From: JAFGDH01 sp964447525
GTDB taxonomy: Archaea > Aenigmatarchaeota > Aenigmatarchaeia > QMZP01 > QMZT01
Reading direction: 5' to 3'
DNA: 64,000 nucleotides
Assembly (NCBI GenBank): GCA_964447525.1
Contig: CAYUSU010000002.1
Span: forward strand, 1 to 64,000
Shown here: piece after piece, positions 1 to 9,249 of the stretch
Position numbering within the stretch: the first letter of the stretch is position 1
Layout of the letters: the number at the start of each line of letters is the position of its first letter
Program-made: the position numbers and the translations under genes
The notes under the pieces: generated by a model
The model's input: the letters and a program-made list of their open reading frames with translations, nothing else
The model's database searches: none
Told to the model about the DNA's origin: nothing

Positions 1-1
1 G

Positions 2-223
2 GACATTACGGAGAATAAGTTAAATGAATTAAAGTATCTGCAAAGAAATAAAACCCTGGAATTGTTTAAAAAAATCACCACCTTTGAAAACGGTTCGCTG
101 AAAATGATTTGTAACCAAATTCTGGATTCAATCGTCGCCATGACCAATAGTCGGTACGGTTTTTTAGGCGTTATGAACGATAATGAAACGGTAATGACCA
201 TCCACGCCTGGTCGAGGAATTGA
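2..223 (+). pseudogene. GAF-domain fragment of a sensor protein, 5' end outside window, broken 3' end
   Basis: An open frame enters from the left edge and stops at 221-223. Its end reads like the core of a GAF sensor domain (residues such as ILDSIVAMTNSRYGFLGVM), as found in histidine kinases. The family normally continues with more GAF strands and a kinase, but here the frame stops a few residues after the conserved IHAWS. The following bases to 331 hold no convincing gene; in another frame they read as a possible unrelated protein C-terminus, so a sequence junction near 210 is possible. Seen: the partial frame. Inferred: a decayed gene or a chimeric join. Confidence 0.45.
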
Positions 224-331
224 TCGGTGATCTCGATGTCGAAGTCCTCGGTGAAGTCGAATCCGTCCATGATTAGAAGTTGGATATAAGAAATTAAAAT
301 CTGAATTAGATTGGGATAAAGTAAAAAGAAA

Positions 332-910
332 TTATACATCTGGCAATATTACCATACTACCCATGTCACTTAAAATTGTTTTTTGTTTCACAGCACCCTT
401 AGGAAATATCACAATTCCATCTGAGGCGGGAGATAATTCATGTTTTCTTTTGTTATCAACATCTAGAACAACAACATTATAATTATTTTTAAGTGTTTCA
501 TTAACTAAATTATGAACATTCTCTTCACAAAAATTTCCAAAAGAAACAACCCATTCATTTTCATGATTATAATTTCCGGGGCCACTGATAAGGCAACTTT
601 TGTTGTTTTGTATTAAATCAATAATTTTTCTGTTGGGTCTAAGCCCATCAAAAGCATTTCGGAAATAATTTCGCAATATTACGTTTCCGGTATTAACATC
701 ATCAAGATATCCAAAATCACTGGGCACATTGACTATTTTTTTTGATTGTTCAATTATCGCATCTTGTACCATGCATAATTCAGGGGTCATGAAAACATCT
801 AATGATATTTTCCCTTCTGCTACCGTAAGATCATGTGGTTCGCAATTCTGAAACAGATAAAATCGATTTAAGCCTTGATTCCCATACGTGTTTCGATAAG
901 TCTTCGTCAT
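332..910 (-). CDS. Hypothetical protein, 192 aa, AT-rich
   Basis: A 192-residue frame with ATG start at 910 and AT-rich composition unlike the housekeeping genes. I recognise no family. The middle has a glycine-containing segment (SCLISGPGNYNHENEWVVS) followed by a predicted helix and a hydrophobic strand (NVVVLDVD) suggestive of an alpha/beta fold, possibly nucleotide- or sugar-related, but this is weak. No signal peptide or membrane segment. An AT-rich, TATA-like upstream region (911-1000) separates it from the next leftward gene. Likely an accessory gene. Confidence 0.6.
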   Translation of the reverse strand: MTKTYRNTYGNQGLNRFYLFQNCEPHDLTVAEGKISLDVFMTPELCMVQDAIIEQSKKIVNVPSDFGYLDDVNTGNVILRNYFRNAFDGLRPNRKIIDLIQNNKSCLISGPGNYNHENEWVVSFGNFCEENVHNLVNETLKNNYNVVVLDVDNKRKHELSPASDGIVIFPKGAVKQKTILSDMGSMVILPDV

Positions 911-1005
911 ATATGAACACCTAATGAAGCTTATTTAATTTACTCATATATAAAGATATCGTTTATTAATTACTTATTAGTAACAAATTTATTCGCTCTA
1001 AGAAA

Positions 1006-1257
1006 TTAAAGGTCCGCGCTGGACATCATTATCCTGCACTTCACTTCGAACGTCTTTCCTGTTGGGGATAAATTATTTAGATCGAATTCCTCGAATATGA
1101 AAGAATCATATATACTTGAAAATTTTTTTATGTATTCCGTATGGCAAGATTTACTGGTGGAATTCTCATCACAAGGATGTAAATGATTATTTCCGTGTTT
1201 CCATGAAATCCCTTGAATTGTTTTTTCACAATAACTGCATAATACTGATCCTGCCAT
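1006..1257 (-). CDS. Small cysteine-containing protein, 83 aa, unknown
   Basis: A short frame on the minus strand. I place the start at the ATG at 1257; an in-frame TTG lies five codons upstream. The N-terminus has a CSYC pair followed by two further cysteines and several histidines within about 35 residues, which may bind a metal such as zinc. The C-terminal half has no recognisable motif. Same strand as the preceding unknown gene and separated from truD, which runs the other way. Function unknown; a chance frame cannot be excluded. Confidence 0.45.
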   Translation of the reverse strand: MAGSVLCSYCEKTIQGISWKHGNNHLHPCDENSTSKSCHTEYIKKFSSIYDSFIFEEFDLNNLSPTGKTFEVKCRIMMSSADL

Positions 1258-1305
1258 GAATAGGATTGACAACTAATTTTTAAAAATGGATGGGAAGTTA
1301 TACCT

Positions 1306-2388
1306 ATGGAGATAAAACGGATTCCTGAAGACTTCATTGTGAGGGAAGTGTTTGAGAAGCAGCCGGTGAAAGAAGGCCATCGTACAGAGGACAGTCCTTA
1401 CATCTGGTTCACGTTGAAGAAGACGAACTGGGACATGTTCCGGGCTCTGAACATGATCTCCCGGAAGCTCGGGGTGTCGATCAAGCGATTTGGTTATGCC
1501 GGTACGAAAGACAAACGGGCCGTGACCTATCAGAGGGTTTCTGTGTGGAAGGTCCCTCTCGAACGGCTGGAAGCCGTACGGTTAAAGGACATTGAACTAT
1601 CCGGTTTCGAGGAGAAACGGGAACGAATCAATCTGGGTGATCTGAAAGGTAATGAATTCGAGATTGTTGTTCGGGACATTGATCCGAAGGAAAAGGGACG
1701 GATGGAGAAGAATATCGAGAAAATCAAAAAGAACGGAGTGATCAACCTTTACGGTGAGCAGAGATTCGGAATACGAAAGAATACTCATCTGGTCGGGAAG
1801 GAGATGCTCAAGAATAATCTGGAGGAAGCCGTGTGGATATATCTGACCCACGGCGAGGAGATCAACGAAGAGTCCAGAGCGTTCCGGAAGAACCTGAAGA
1901 TGACCAGAGACTTCTCGACGGCTCTGAAGGAATGTCCGAGACATCTCAGAAATGAGAGGATACTTTTGGAATACCTTTCGAAAGAAGGGAATGATTTCGC
2001 AGGTGCGCTGAGAAGGATTCCTAAAGGCTTCCGGAAGATGCTGGTTCATGCTTACCAGTCATATCTATGGAACGAGGTCGCGAAGACGTCGAAAGAGAAA
2101 GTCATCCCTTTGGTCGGATATGACACCGATCTCTCGAAATATAAGTCGGGAAAAGAAATAGAGAAAATACTCAAAAAAGAGGGGATTAAACAGGACGACT
2201 TCCGAATGCCGTCGATGCCGGAGCTCGCGAGCGAGGGGGACGAACGGGAGCGATTGATCCATCCGAAAGGGATGGAATGTGAATTCGGGGAAGACGAATT
2301 CAATGCAGGAAGGATGAAGTGTACGCTGAAGTTCGAAATCCATAAAGGGGCGTACGCGACCGTCGTTGTCGATAAGGTGATGAAGTGA
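1306..2388 (+). CDS. truD: tRNA pseudouridine(13) synthase TruD family
   Basis: 360 residues, close to the family's usual length. TruD enzymes isomerise uridine to pseudouridine in tRNA (position 13 in bacteria; position 35 of pre-tRNA-Tyr is a known target of the eukaryotic Pus7 relatives). The catalytic motif GYAGTKDKRAVTYQ is visible with the nucleophile Asp at about residue 69, and the family-typical segment LYGEQRFG lies near residue 147. A TATA-like box (about 1276-1284) sits about 27 bases before the ATG, so the transcript is probably leaderless. The stop overlaps the GTG start of the next gene by 4 bases, so the two are probably cotranscribed although their functions differ. Confidence 0.93.
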   Translation: MEIKRIPEDFIVREVFEKQPVKEGHRTEDSPYIWFTLKKTNWDMFRALNMISRKLGVSIKRFGYAGTKDKRAVTYQRVSVWKVPLERLEAVRLKDIELSGFEEKRERINLGDLKGNEFEIVVRDIDPKEKGRMEKNIEKIKKNGVINLYGEQRFGIRKNTHLVGKEMLKNNLEEAVWIYLTHGEEINEESRAFRKNLKMTRDFSTALKECPRHLRNERILLEYLSKEGNDFAGALRRIPKGFRKMLVHAYQSYLWNEVAKTSKEKVIPLVGYDTDLSKYKSGKEIEKILKKEGIKQDDFRMPSMPELASEGDERERLIHPKGMECEFGEDEFNAGRMKCTLKFEIHKGAYATVVVDKVMK

Positions 2389-3476
2389 GAATAGGAAAAT
2401 TCGCTTTGGTCGGGGCAAGCGGGATACTGGTGAACGAGCTCTTTCTCTGGCTTTTTACCGATATTGCTGGATTTTATTTTCTGGTTTCATCTGTGATAGC
2501 GATAGAGATCGCGATAATAACAAATTTCTTTCTTAACAATATCTGGACATTCGGCGACAGAACGACTGGAAGCGTGAGAAAGAGGTTTGTCAGGTTCAAT
2601 GCGGTCTCGCTGGTCGGGATGGTTTTCAATGTGATTCTTCTCTACACGTTCACTACGTTTTTCGGGATATACTACCTGATTTCGAATGTGATAGCGATAT
2701 TCATCGTTTTTGCATGGAACTATTTCGCTAACAGAAAGTGGACCTTCCGTCTGACGAAAAAGAAGCTTGCTCCGGTAGGGAAGAATCCCCTGATCTCGAT
2801 AGTGATCCCTACGTATAACGAAAGGGAGAACATAGAGACACTCATCCCTGAAATATTCCTTACGTTTTCCGGGAACAACATCAAAGGAGAAGTGATAATA
2901 GTCGACGACGATTCTCCGGACGGGACATGGAAGGTCGCGGAGAAGATGGAAAAGATGTACAAGCTCAAGGTGATCAGGAGGAAGAACAAGCGGGGACTTG
3001 GATCGGCTGTAGTGGACGGACTGAAACATGCCAAAGGAGACGTGATAGGGGTTATGGATGCCGATTTATCCCATCCACCTGAGAAGATACCGGAACTCGT
3101 GAAGGAGATAATCAAAGGGAATGGCATGGCCGTCGGCAGCAGGAAGATTGGTGAAGGAAGGACAGAGGAATGGCCGCTGACGAGAAAGGTCATATCATGG
3201 GGAGCTGGTTTGCTCGCGAGACCGCTGGTTAGCGTTAAGGACCCGATGTCTGGTTTCTTCTTCTTCAACAAAAATGTGATAAAGGGGACAGAATTGAATC
3301 CGACCGGATACAAGATAGGGCTGGAAATAATGGTGAAAGGGAATCCATCGTCGATAAAGGAAATCCCTTTCGTTTTCAGGGACAGAAAATTCGGGGAAAG
3401 CAAGCTCACGTTATTCGAGGATATCCGTTACCTGTACCATTTGATCAAATTATATTGGTTTAAAATAAATAGATAA
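2385..3476 (+). CDS. GtrA-like membrane domain fused to dolichol-phosphate mannose synthase-like GT2
   Basis: 363 residues. Residues about 1-120 form a GtrA-type domain with four membrane helices and the typical NYxxNRxWTF-like ending (WNYFANRKWTF). Residues about 134-360 are a family 2 glycosyltransferase of the DPM1 type with ISIVIPTYNERENI, VDDDSPDGT and MDADLSHPPE motifs. Such enzymes transfer a sugar from a nucleotide to a polyprenyl phosphate on the cytoplasmic face of the membrane. Start is GTG at 2385, overlapping the truD stop. It leads into a block of GT-C-like membrane proteins that could use the lipid-linked sugar. The order GtrA-then-GT2 is the reverse of the common fusion. Confidence 0.88.
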   Translation: MRIGKFALVGASGILVNELFLWLFTDIAGFYFLVSSVIAIEIAIITNFFLNNIWTFGDRTTGSVRKRFVRFNAVSLVGMVFNVILLYTFTTFFGIYYLISNVIAIFIVFAWNYFANRKWTFRLTKKKLAPVGKNPLISIVIPTYNERENIETLIPEIFLTFSGNNIKGEVIIVDDDSPDGTWKVAEKMEKMYKLKVIRRKNKRGLGSAVVDGLKHAKGDVIGVMDADLSHPPEKIPELVKEIIKGNGMAVGSRKIGEGRTEEWPLTRKVISWGAGLLARPLVSVKDPMSGFFFFNKNVIKGTELNPTGYKIGLEIMVKGNPSSIKEIPFVFRDRKFGESKLTLFEDIRYLYHLIKLYWFKINR

Positions 3477-3477
3477 T

Positions 3478-4827
3478 ATGGACCGGTTTTTTTCGAGAAG
3501 GGAAATCCTGATCTTTTTGATATTTCTGGTGTGCTTTTCCTACTTTTACGTTCCGGGGGGATGGAACGAGAACAGCAGATTCGATCTGATCTATTCGATG
3601 ACCGGGGGGACGCTGTGGATAGATTCCTACCACGAGAACACGCAGGACAAGTCATATTTCGAGGATCATTATTATTCAGACAAGGCGCCCGGTTCCTCGT
3701 TTCTCGGAGCGGTTCCTTATGTGATCTTCTATCCGCTGCTCCAGGACACGGGTACGGCCGAATACCTCATCCGCTTCTTTGTGGTATCCCTTCCGTCGGC
3801 GTTTCTCTGTTTACTGCTGTACAGGATTTCCGGGGAGTTCACGAAAAAGGAGAAACACCGTTTGCTGATCACGATAGTATACGGTCTCGGGACCCTCGCT
3901 CTCCCGTATTCTATAATGTTCTACGGCCATCAGATAGCGAGCGTTCTGGTGTTTTCGTCGTTCTATCTAATTTTTAAAAATCAGAAAAGACTGACGCATG
4001 AACACCTTTTCTTCGCTGGTCTGATGATGGGAATGGCCACGATAATAGAATTCTCCGTGGCGATAATATCCTTCCTCATGTTCTTCTACGTCCTGAAAAC
4101 GCTTGACAGCAGGGAACACGTATCCTTCTTCATTATAGGAGTGATCCCGCCTCTGATATTACTGTTTACATACAATTTCATGTGTTTCGGCAGTCCGCTG
4201 GTGAGCGGATATTCACATCTGGTATTTCAGGACTCCGTACAGTTCCAATCCCAGGGATTCCTTGGAATATCCCTCCCGGATCCGCTGGCATGTTTTAACA
4301 TACTTTTCTCCCCGTACAGAGGGCTATTCTTCTTTTCCCCTTTCCTTTTGCTGTGTATTCCGGGGTTCTACCATTTTTACAGGAACCATCGTTTGAGGAA
4401 GGAGTTCTGGCTGTTCTTCCTGTCAGTGGTAGGATTCATTGCGTGGAACTCAGCGTATTCGGTATGGTGGGGAGGATGGGCGCCGGGGCCGAGACACCTC
4501 GTTCCCGTCATTCCGTTCATGATGGTCACCATAATGCTCTATTCGAGGGAATTCGATGTATGGAGGGAGAGGGCCGCTCTGGCGCTTGGCGGTTTATCGG
4601 TTTTAATGATATCCGCGGTCACGGTAACCGATCCCAACCTTCCGGAAAAGACATTCCATCCCCTGTTCCAGCACACCCTTCCTCGCGTTGTCACCGGTGA
4701 ACTGGGAATAAACTTCGGCAGCCTGCTTGGACTGCCTGGATGGTTCTCTTTGATTCCTCTGATTGCAATCCTGGCGGTTATATCGTGGTTACTTGTGAAA
4801 GAAAACAGGAGGGAAAATGAAGATTGA
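3478..4827 (+). CDS. GT-C-like polytopic membrane protein (glycosyltransferase family 39-like)
   Basis: 449 residues with about ten hydrophobic segments. The first extracytoplasmic loop has the acidic and DHYYSDKAPG-type motif seen in a group of GT-C membrane glycosyltransferase-like proteins. These enzymes use polyprenyl-phosphate sugars to modify lipids or proteins on the outer face of the membrane. It starts one base after the preceding gene and its end overlaps the next by 11 bases, so it belongs to a tight operon. The exact donor and acceptor cannot be told; a role in S-layer or lipid glycosylation is inferred from the neighbours. Confidence 0.72.
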   Translation: MDRFFSRREILIFLIFLVCFSYFYVPGGWNENSRFDLIYSMTGGTLWIDSYHENTQDKSYFEDHYYSDKAPGSSFLGAVPYVIFYPLLQDTGTAEYLIRFFVVSLPSAFLCLLLYRISGEFTKKEKHRLLITIVYGLGTLALPYSIMFYGHQIASVLVFSSFYLIFKNQKRLTHEHLFFAGLMMGMATIIEFSVAIISFLMFFYVLKTLDSREHVSFFIIGVIPPLILLFTYNFMCFGSPLVSGYSHLVFQDSVQFQSQGFLGISLPDPLACFNILFSPYRGLFFFSPFLLLCIPGFYHFYRNHRLRKEFWLFFLSVVGFIAWNSAYSVWWGGWAPGPRHLVPVIPFMMVTIMLYSREFDVWRERAALALGGLSVLMISAVTVTDPNLPEKTFHPLFQHTLPRVVTGELGINFGSLLGLPGWFSLIPLIAILAVISWLLVKENRRENED

Positions 4828-6208
4828 AAAAATCCACCTGATACTTCTGGCCTTCCTTTTGGTGAGCATTGTTCATATGATCACCAGGTTCCATTTCATT
4901 CTCTGGGATGAGGCCGTGTACATCGGGATAGGGAAGTTTCTTTTCTCTTCGGGGAGCGTTGGATTGTTCGAGGTCATCCGGCCGCTCGGACTTCCGATGA
5001 TACTTGGGATGCTGTGGTTTTTCGGTGCCGGTAATGTGGTCGTTTACGATGTCCTGATAACGCTCTTTTCACTGGGGAACATCTATCTTGTCTACCTGAT
5101 CGCAAAGGGAATGTTCGGGGAAAGAGAAGGGCTGGTTTCCGCCGCGATACTTGCGATAACTCCGGTCTTCCTTTACAACTCCTTCAGGATAATGACAGAG
5201 ATCCCTTCGGCGTTCTTCGTGTTGTTTGCTGTTTACCTGTACACTGAAAAGAGGCCTATATCATCCGGAATAAGTGCGGGACTGGCCGTAATGTTTAAGT
5301 TTACCAACGGGATATTATTCCCGGTAATTATTGTATTGATGTTTCTGGAATCTTACAAAAGTCCTAAAAAAATGATCAAAAATATCTTATTTTTATTGGT
5401 AGGTTTCTCCGTAATAATTTCCCCGTATCTTTTTTCAAATCAGTATTACTACGGCAACGCTTTGCATTCGCTCTCATTGGCAGGCCAGCATTCCTATAAC
5501 CCAGTCCACGCCATAAACGATCCGCTGGCAAACGCGCTTTATTATCCTTCCGCGTTTTTCTGGGATAATATGCTGCTCGCTTTCGCACTGTTCTCATTGA
5601 TCTTCGTCGGTGAAAATAAGAACGTGAGATCCATCATGATCATCACATTGATATATCTTGCCACCTTTACACTCATCCCGAACAAGCAGTTACGTTTTGG
5701 ACTGACCTTCCTTCCGTTCCTGTCCATTCTGGCGTCCTTCGGGTTGCTGAGAATGAGGGAGTACGTGATCAGCCTCAAAAGGGGTAAGATATTGTTTATC
5801 ATCTTTTCCTTGCTGGTGATTCTTGCCTCGTTAAGTTCGCTATATAATGATTACCACGAATTCAATTCCTTCCCTTCGGAAAAACCGGCGATGGTGGACG
5901 AGTACTACATGTATTTCGACGGCTTCGATGGAACGGTATTGACCAGCGATCCGGTACACGTCGCCTATTCCGACATACTGATGATTCCTTATTACAACAA
6001 CATAACCGACGCTCATTCCGTTTACGATGCTAACGTGGAGAACAGCGATTACGTTGTGTTCAGCTTCAACCCATTCCCGTGCTTTGATGATGAATGTGAA
6101 ACCCTTCGGAAGGGACTGTTCGAGAAGATTGAGAGGAATGAACTGTATTTCAATAAGACGTACGAAGAAACGAAATACATATACAAGATCACGAAAACAA
6201 CGGATTGA
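4817..6208 (+). CDS. GT-C family membrane glycosyltransferase (PMT/ArnT-like)
   Basis: 463 residues. After the first membrane helix comes the loop FILWDEAVYIGIGKFL; the DE pair is the catalytic acidic signature of PMT/ArnT-like enzymes that take mannose or related sugars from a polyprenyl-phosphate donor. About ten more hydrophobic segments follow, then a C-terminal extracytoplasmic part of about 100 residues. Start codon lies inside the upstream gene. The 3' end overlaps the convergent gene at 6189 by 20 bases. Substrate unknown. Confidence 0.8.
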   Translation: MKIEKIHLILLAFLLVSIVHMITRFHFILWDEAVYIGIGKFLFSSGSVGLFEVIRPLGLPMILGMLWFFGAGNVVVYDVLITLFSLGNIYLVYLIAKGMFGEREGLVSAAILAITPVFLYNSFRIMTEIPSAFFVLFAVYLYTEKRPISSGISAGLAVMFKFTNGILFPVIIVLMFLESYKSPKKMIKNILFLLVGFSVIISPYLFSNQYYYGNALHSLSLAGQHSYNPVHAINDPLANALYYPSAFFWDNMLLAFALFSLIFVGENKNVRSIMIITLIYLATFTLIPNKQLRFGLTFLPFLSILASFGLLRMREYVISLKRGKILFIIFSLLVILASLSSLYNDYHEFNSFPSEKPAMVDEYYMYFDGFDGTVLTSDPVHVAYSDILMIPYYNNITDAHSVYDANVENSDYVVFSFNPFPCFDDECETLRKGLFEKIERNELYFNKTYEETKYIYKITKTTD

Positions 6209-7754
6209 TGTCGTCGAACGTTGTTTGTCCGGGGAACTCATTCATCAGTTTGTATCCGTATGGATAGGAAACCGAGTGGAAAAGGATGGCTCTCCTTTCT
6301 TCATCCATCTCTAACCATCCCTTCACGTCCCGGTAATCTTCCGAAGTGAAAACGCGAACAGCGATCGCCTCCGAACCGGATTCTTCCGCCTTTTCGATTA
6401 TCCTGTTCATCTGGTCGAAATCATCTATAAACACATATTCAACGTCTATGTCAATCGATTTCGAAAGCTGATCAAAATATATTTTCGGCGTGTCGTAATA
6501 GCTTAATGCGAATTTCGTTCCATTCGTTCCCATCACTATGAACTTTTCATCCGTCCGGAATTCTAACGGCCTGTCACCGATGACCATGATGTCACCATCC
6601 TTCCGTATGGGCGGTGATCCGAGTATGTCGAAGCCGCTGCCTATGATCAGGGGAAGGTACTTGTCCGTGAAGCAGATGGTTTTGATGCCTTTGACGCCGA
6701 GATACATTGCCGCCTTGATCTTTCCCGGGTTGTCGCAGCATCCCACGACAACGGAAGCGTTGTTCCTTATCGCCTGCTCCACGATCATGTTGATCCCGTG
6801 GGTATCGATTATTATCGCTATGTCGTTTCTAAGAAAGCGGGTTGTAGGATACAATACTTTATCTATTGGAACCTCGAACCGGAAAACCCCTTTATCGTCG
6901 GGAGCGTACCATTTTCCCTCGTATTCGAAAACAATGGTCCCGCTGGCCGTCTTGTGAACAAGTCCGACGTCTCTTATCTCTCGAATACGAGAACCTTCAT
7001 GCCATCCGATTTCCGGGAGTAGTTCATCGTCGTCATATGTTAGCCTTTCCGAGAATGTTGTGAGGAGGGACTTTCTGTTCAGTTCATATTCCGTCAGCAG
7101 TTCGCCGGGTCCGGAATCGTGGAACGGGCTGCTGAATATCTGGTAGCTGAGCCAGTCCCTTGTCACCCGGTCGGTCTGCGAAACTAGGATGTCATGCTTC
7201 CCTATATTGATCATAGAATTTCCTATGATCATTGTAGTTGAATTAGCAGGAATGGAAAGAGTGAATTCAGGCAGTTCTCTGGTGTCCGTTTCCATCTCCA
7301 TGGTCTCATTAAGGGCTAATGATCTGTCCATTTCCGAACGGAACGTATTGCCTATCGAATTCCATAGTTCAGACGCTTTCATTAAGTGCCCTTTCACATC
7401 GTTTCCGCAGTCCAGCGAAGCGATGGTTTCATGTATGACTGCGTCCTGCTCCGGATCACCTGAAAGCGAATTCTCATAGTAAGGAACGGACTCGCATATA
7501 ATTGAGGAATCGTTTTTTAGCCTGCCGAGAATGAGGAGAATGTCCCCCTTAGCGAAATTGCTTATGTCTTCTTCGAACAGATTGGTGAGATTTCCGATGA
7601 ACGAATCCTGATCGGAACCTGTAGCTTTTAAAACGAATGAAAAATCATACCCCTTTCCGTGCGGGTCTGCTTCATAACTGTTCGTGTTTGGCATGAGAGT
7701 GAGTACCGCCAGTCCTGCGATAATAATAATTATGATCGCTATTTCTTTTTTCAT
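6189..7754 (-). CDS. Membrane-anchored extracytoplasmic protein of unknown function, 521 aa
   Basis: An N-terminal hydrophobic anchor (about residues 5-20) is followed by a soluble 500-residue part rich in acidic residues with several N-glycosylation-like NxS/T sites. The C-terminal half has a Rossmann-like look (INMIVEQAIRNNASVVVG, then GVKGIKTICFTDKYLP, then SGFDILGSPP), but I recognise no family. It stands alone on the minus strand between glycosyltransferase genes and shares a divergent promoter region (7755-7803) with the next one. It could be a glycosylated surface protein or a processing factor; no function is claimed. Confidence 0.7.
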   Translation of the reverse strand: MKKEIAIIIIIIAGLAVLTLMPNTNSYEADPHGKGYDFSFVLKATGSDQDSFIGNLTNLFEEDISNFAKGDILLILGRLKNDSSIICESVPYYENSLSGDPEQDAVIHETIASLDCGNDVKGHLMKASELWNSIGNTFRSEMDRSLALNETMEMETDTRELPEFTLSIPANSTTMIIGNSMINIGKHDILVSQTDRVTRDWLSYQIFSSPFHDSGPGELLTEYELNRKSLLTTFSERLTYDDDELLPEIGWHEGSRIREIRDVGLVHKTASGTIVFEYEGKWYAPDDKGVFRFEVPIDKVLYPTTRFLRNDIAIIIDTHGINMIVEQAIRNNASVVVGCCDNPGKIKAAMYLGVKGIKTICFTDKYLPLIIGSGFDILGSPPIRKDGDIMVIGDRPLEFRTDEKFIVMGTNGTKFALSYYDTPKIYFDQLSKSIDIDVEYVFIDDFDQMNRIIEKAEESGSEAIAVRVFTSEDYRDVKGWLEMDEERRAILFHSVSYPYGYKLMNEFPGQTTFDDINPLFS

Positions 7755-7803
7755 AATAACATAATTCCATTAGGATTTAAATCCGGAGAAACCCACTATA
7801 AAA

Positions 7804-9210
7804 ATGGATAAAATCCGGACACATGTCAGAAGAATTTATGATATTGTGAACGAAAACAGACTGATTTCTTTCCTGTTCGTTTTTTCCACGTTATTCTTCC
7901 TTTTTCAGCACACTACCGGTATATCATGGGACTTCGCTTCTTACGTGCTGAACGCGAAATATCTTTTCGGAGACGGATTCTATTTCGAGCTCCTCCGCCC
8001 TCCCCTCATGCCCGTGCTTCTGGGGATATTCAGCGTTTTCGGGTGGGTCGCTTCGGAATATATGTACATAATATTCGTTTCTTCCCTGTACCTTTTTTCA
8101 TGCGTTAGGGTTTCGAAGACATTGGGGATAGACAAAAGGCTCTTTTACGCGATTTCACTAAACCCGTTCGTTCTCGTTTACGGTCTTTCCGTGGGAACGG
8201 AACTCCTTTCCCTCGCTCTCCTCCAACTGTTCGTACATTATTTATTGAAGAAAGACGGAATGAAGTCCGGTCTGTCTTTGGGAATGTGCTCTCTTGTGAG
8301 ATACACAAATCTGGTGTTCGCCCCTCTGATCATTTTTTCGAAGAACCTGAAAGTGATCATAATATTCTCGATAACTATGGCAATAACTTTCGTTCCGTGG
8401 CTTGTTTATAACCATCTGAATTACGGACATCCGCTGATGAGCATGCTTGATTCCTTCATCCTGACCGTCACGACGCGGGCGGACATAATAGCACCATTCG
8501 AAATGTTCCACCTTTTCGTCGCAGGGAATTATCTTATACCGCTGTTCCTTTTCGGGCTGTTTTTGAAAATAAGGAAAAGGTCATTCGAAAGGAAGGACTG
8601 GTTAATGGTGCTGATCATCGCGGTTGCTCTGGTATCCTATTACAGGATCCCTGTAAAACACCCCAGGTTCCTTTTCAATCTAATCCTTCCGATGGCCTAC
8701 TTTTCCTCTTTCGCTCTCTCCAGATACAGGATCAGGCCTTTGTTTGCCGCCCTATCCGCTGTTGTTATGGGATCCTTTCTGCTGTTCTTTATGGCGACGT
8801 CTAACGCGACGATCCCGGAAATAAGTCTCCCCAACCCTTCCGTGTACTCGGTTTATGACGGCGAATGCATGCTGAGCACAAACAGATGGGTTTATTTCAA
8901 CTATTTAGGCATACCAGCTGCGCCAAATCCGAGGAAATCAAGAGTTAGCGAATACGTGGAAAGAGGTTATAGGATAATAATTTTCAATGATCAGGAGCCG
9001 GATTACGCCCGGAACATCAGTTTCCTGAGGGGATTTCCGGTAATCGGGGAAGGGGACAATTACGTGATGATAGGTGACGAGAACGTATGCATGGAACCAT
9101 ACGTCATTAACAGGACATACCATGAGTACCTGAACGAATCCATATTCGCCGAATACGGTTATCCGATCGAAAAAGACCCGCTGAAAATCGTGATTTCAGG
9201 GAAATACTAG
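7804..9210 (+). CDS. GT-C family membrane glycosyltransferase-like protein
   Basis: 468 residues with about ten hydrophobic segments. The first loop carries GISWDFASYVLNAKYLF, in which the aspartate corresponds to the acidic residue of PMT-like enzymes, followed by the typical LRPPLMPVLLG. The third in this locus, and clearly similar in plan to the gene at 4817, so the group probably arose by duplication. A TATA-like palindrome (GGATTTAAATCC, 7771-7782) lies about 25-30 bases before the ATG, suggesting a leaderless transcript. Donor and acceptor unknown. Confidence 0.78.
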   Translation: MDKIRTHVRRIYDIVNENRLISFLFVFSTLFFLFQHTTGISWDFASYVLNAKYLFGDGFYFELLRPPLMPVLLGIFSVFGWVASEYMYIIFVSSLYLFSCVRVSKTLGIDKRLFYAISLNPFVLVYGLSVGTELLSLALLQLFVHYLLKKDGMKSGLSLGMCSLVRYTNLVFAPLIIFSKNLKVIIIFSITMAITFVPWLVYNHLNYGHPLMSMLDSFILTVTTRADIIAPFEMFHLFVAGNYLIPLFLFGLFLKIRKRSFERKDWLMVLIIAVALVSYYRIPVKHPRFLFNLILPMAYFSSFALSRYRIRPLFAALSAVVMGSFLLFFMATSNATIPEISLPNPSVYSVYDGECMLSTNRWVYFNYLGIPAAPNPRKSRVSEYVERGYRIIIFNDQEPDYARNISFLRGFPVIGEGDNYVMIGDENVCMEPYVINRTYHEYLNESIFAEYGYPIEKDPLKIVISGKY

Positions 9211-9249
9211 TTTTTTAACGATTTAATCCTTAAAATCTAAGGAATAACC

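Noticed and set aside
6027..6314. Short frame at the 3' overlap of 4817-6208 and 6189-7754
   Set aside because: Lies within two well-supported convergent genes and has no motif.
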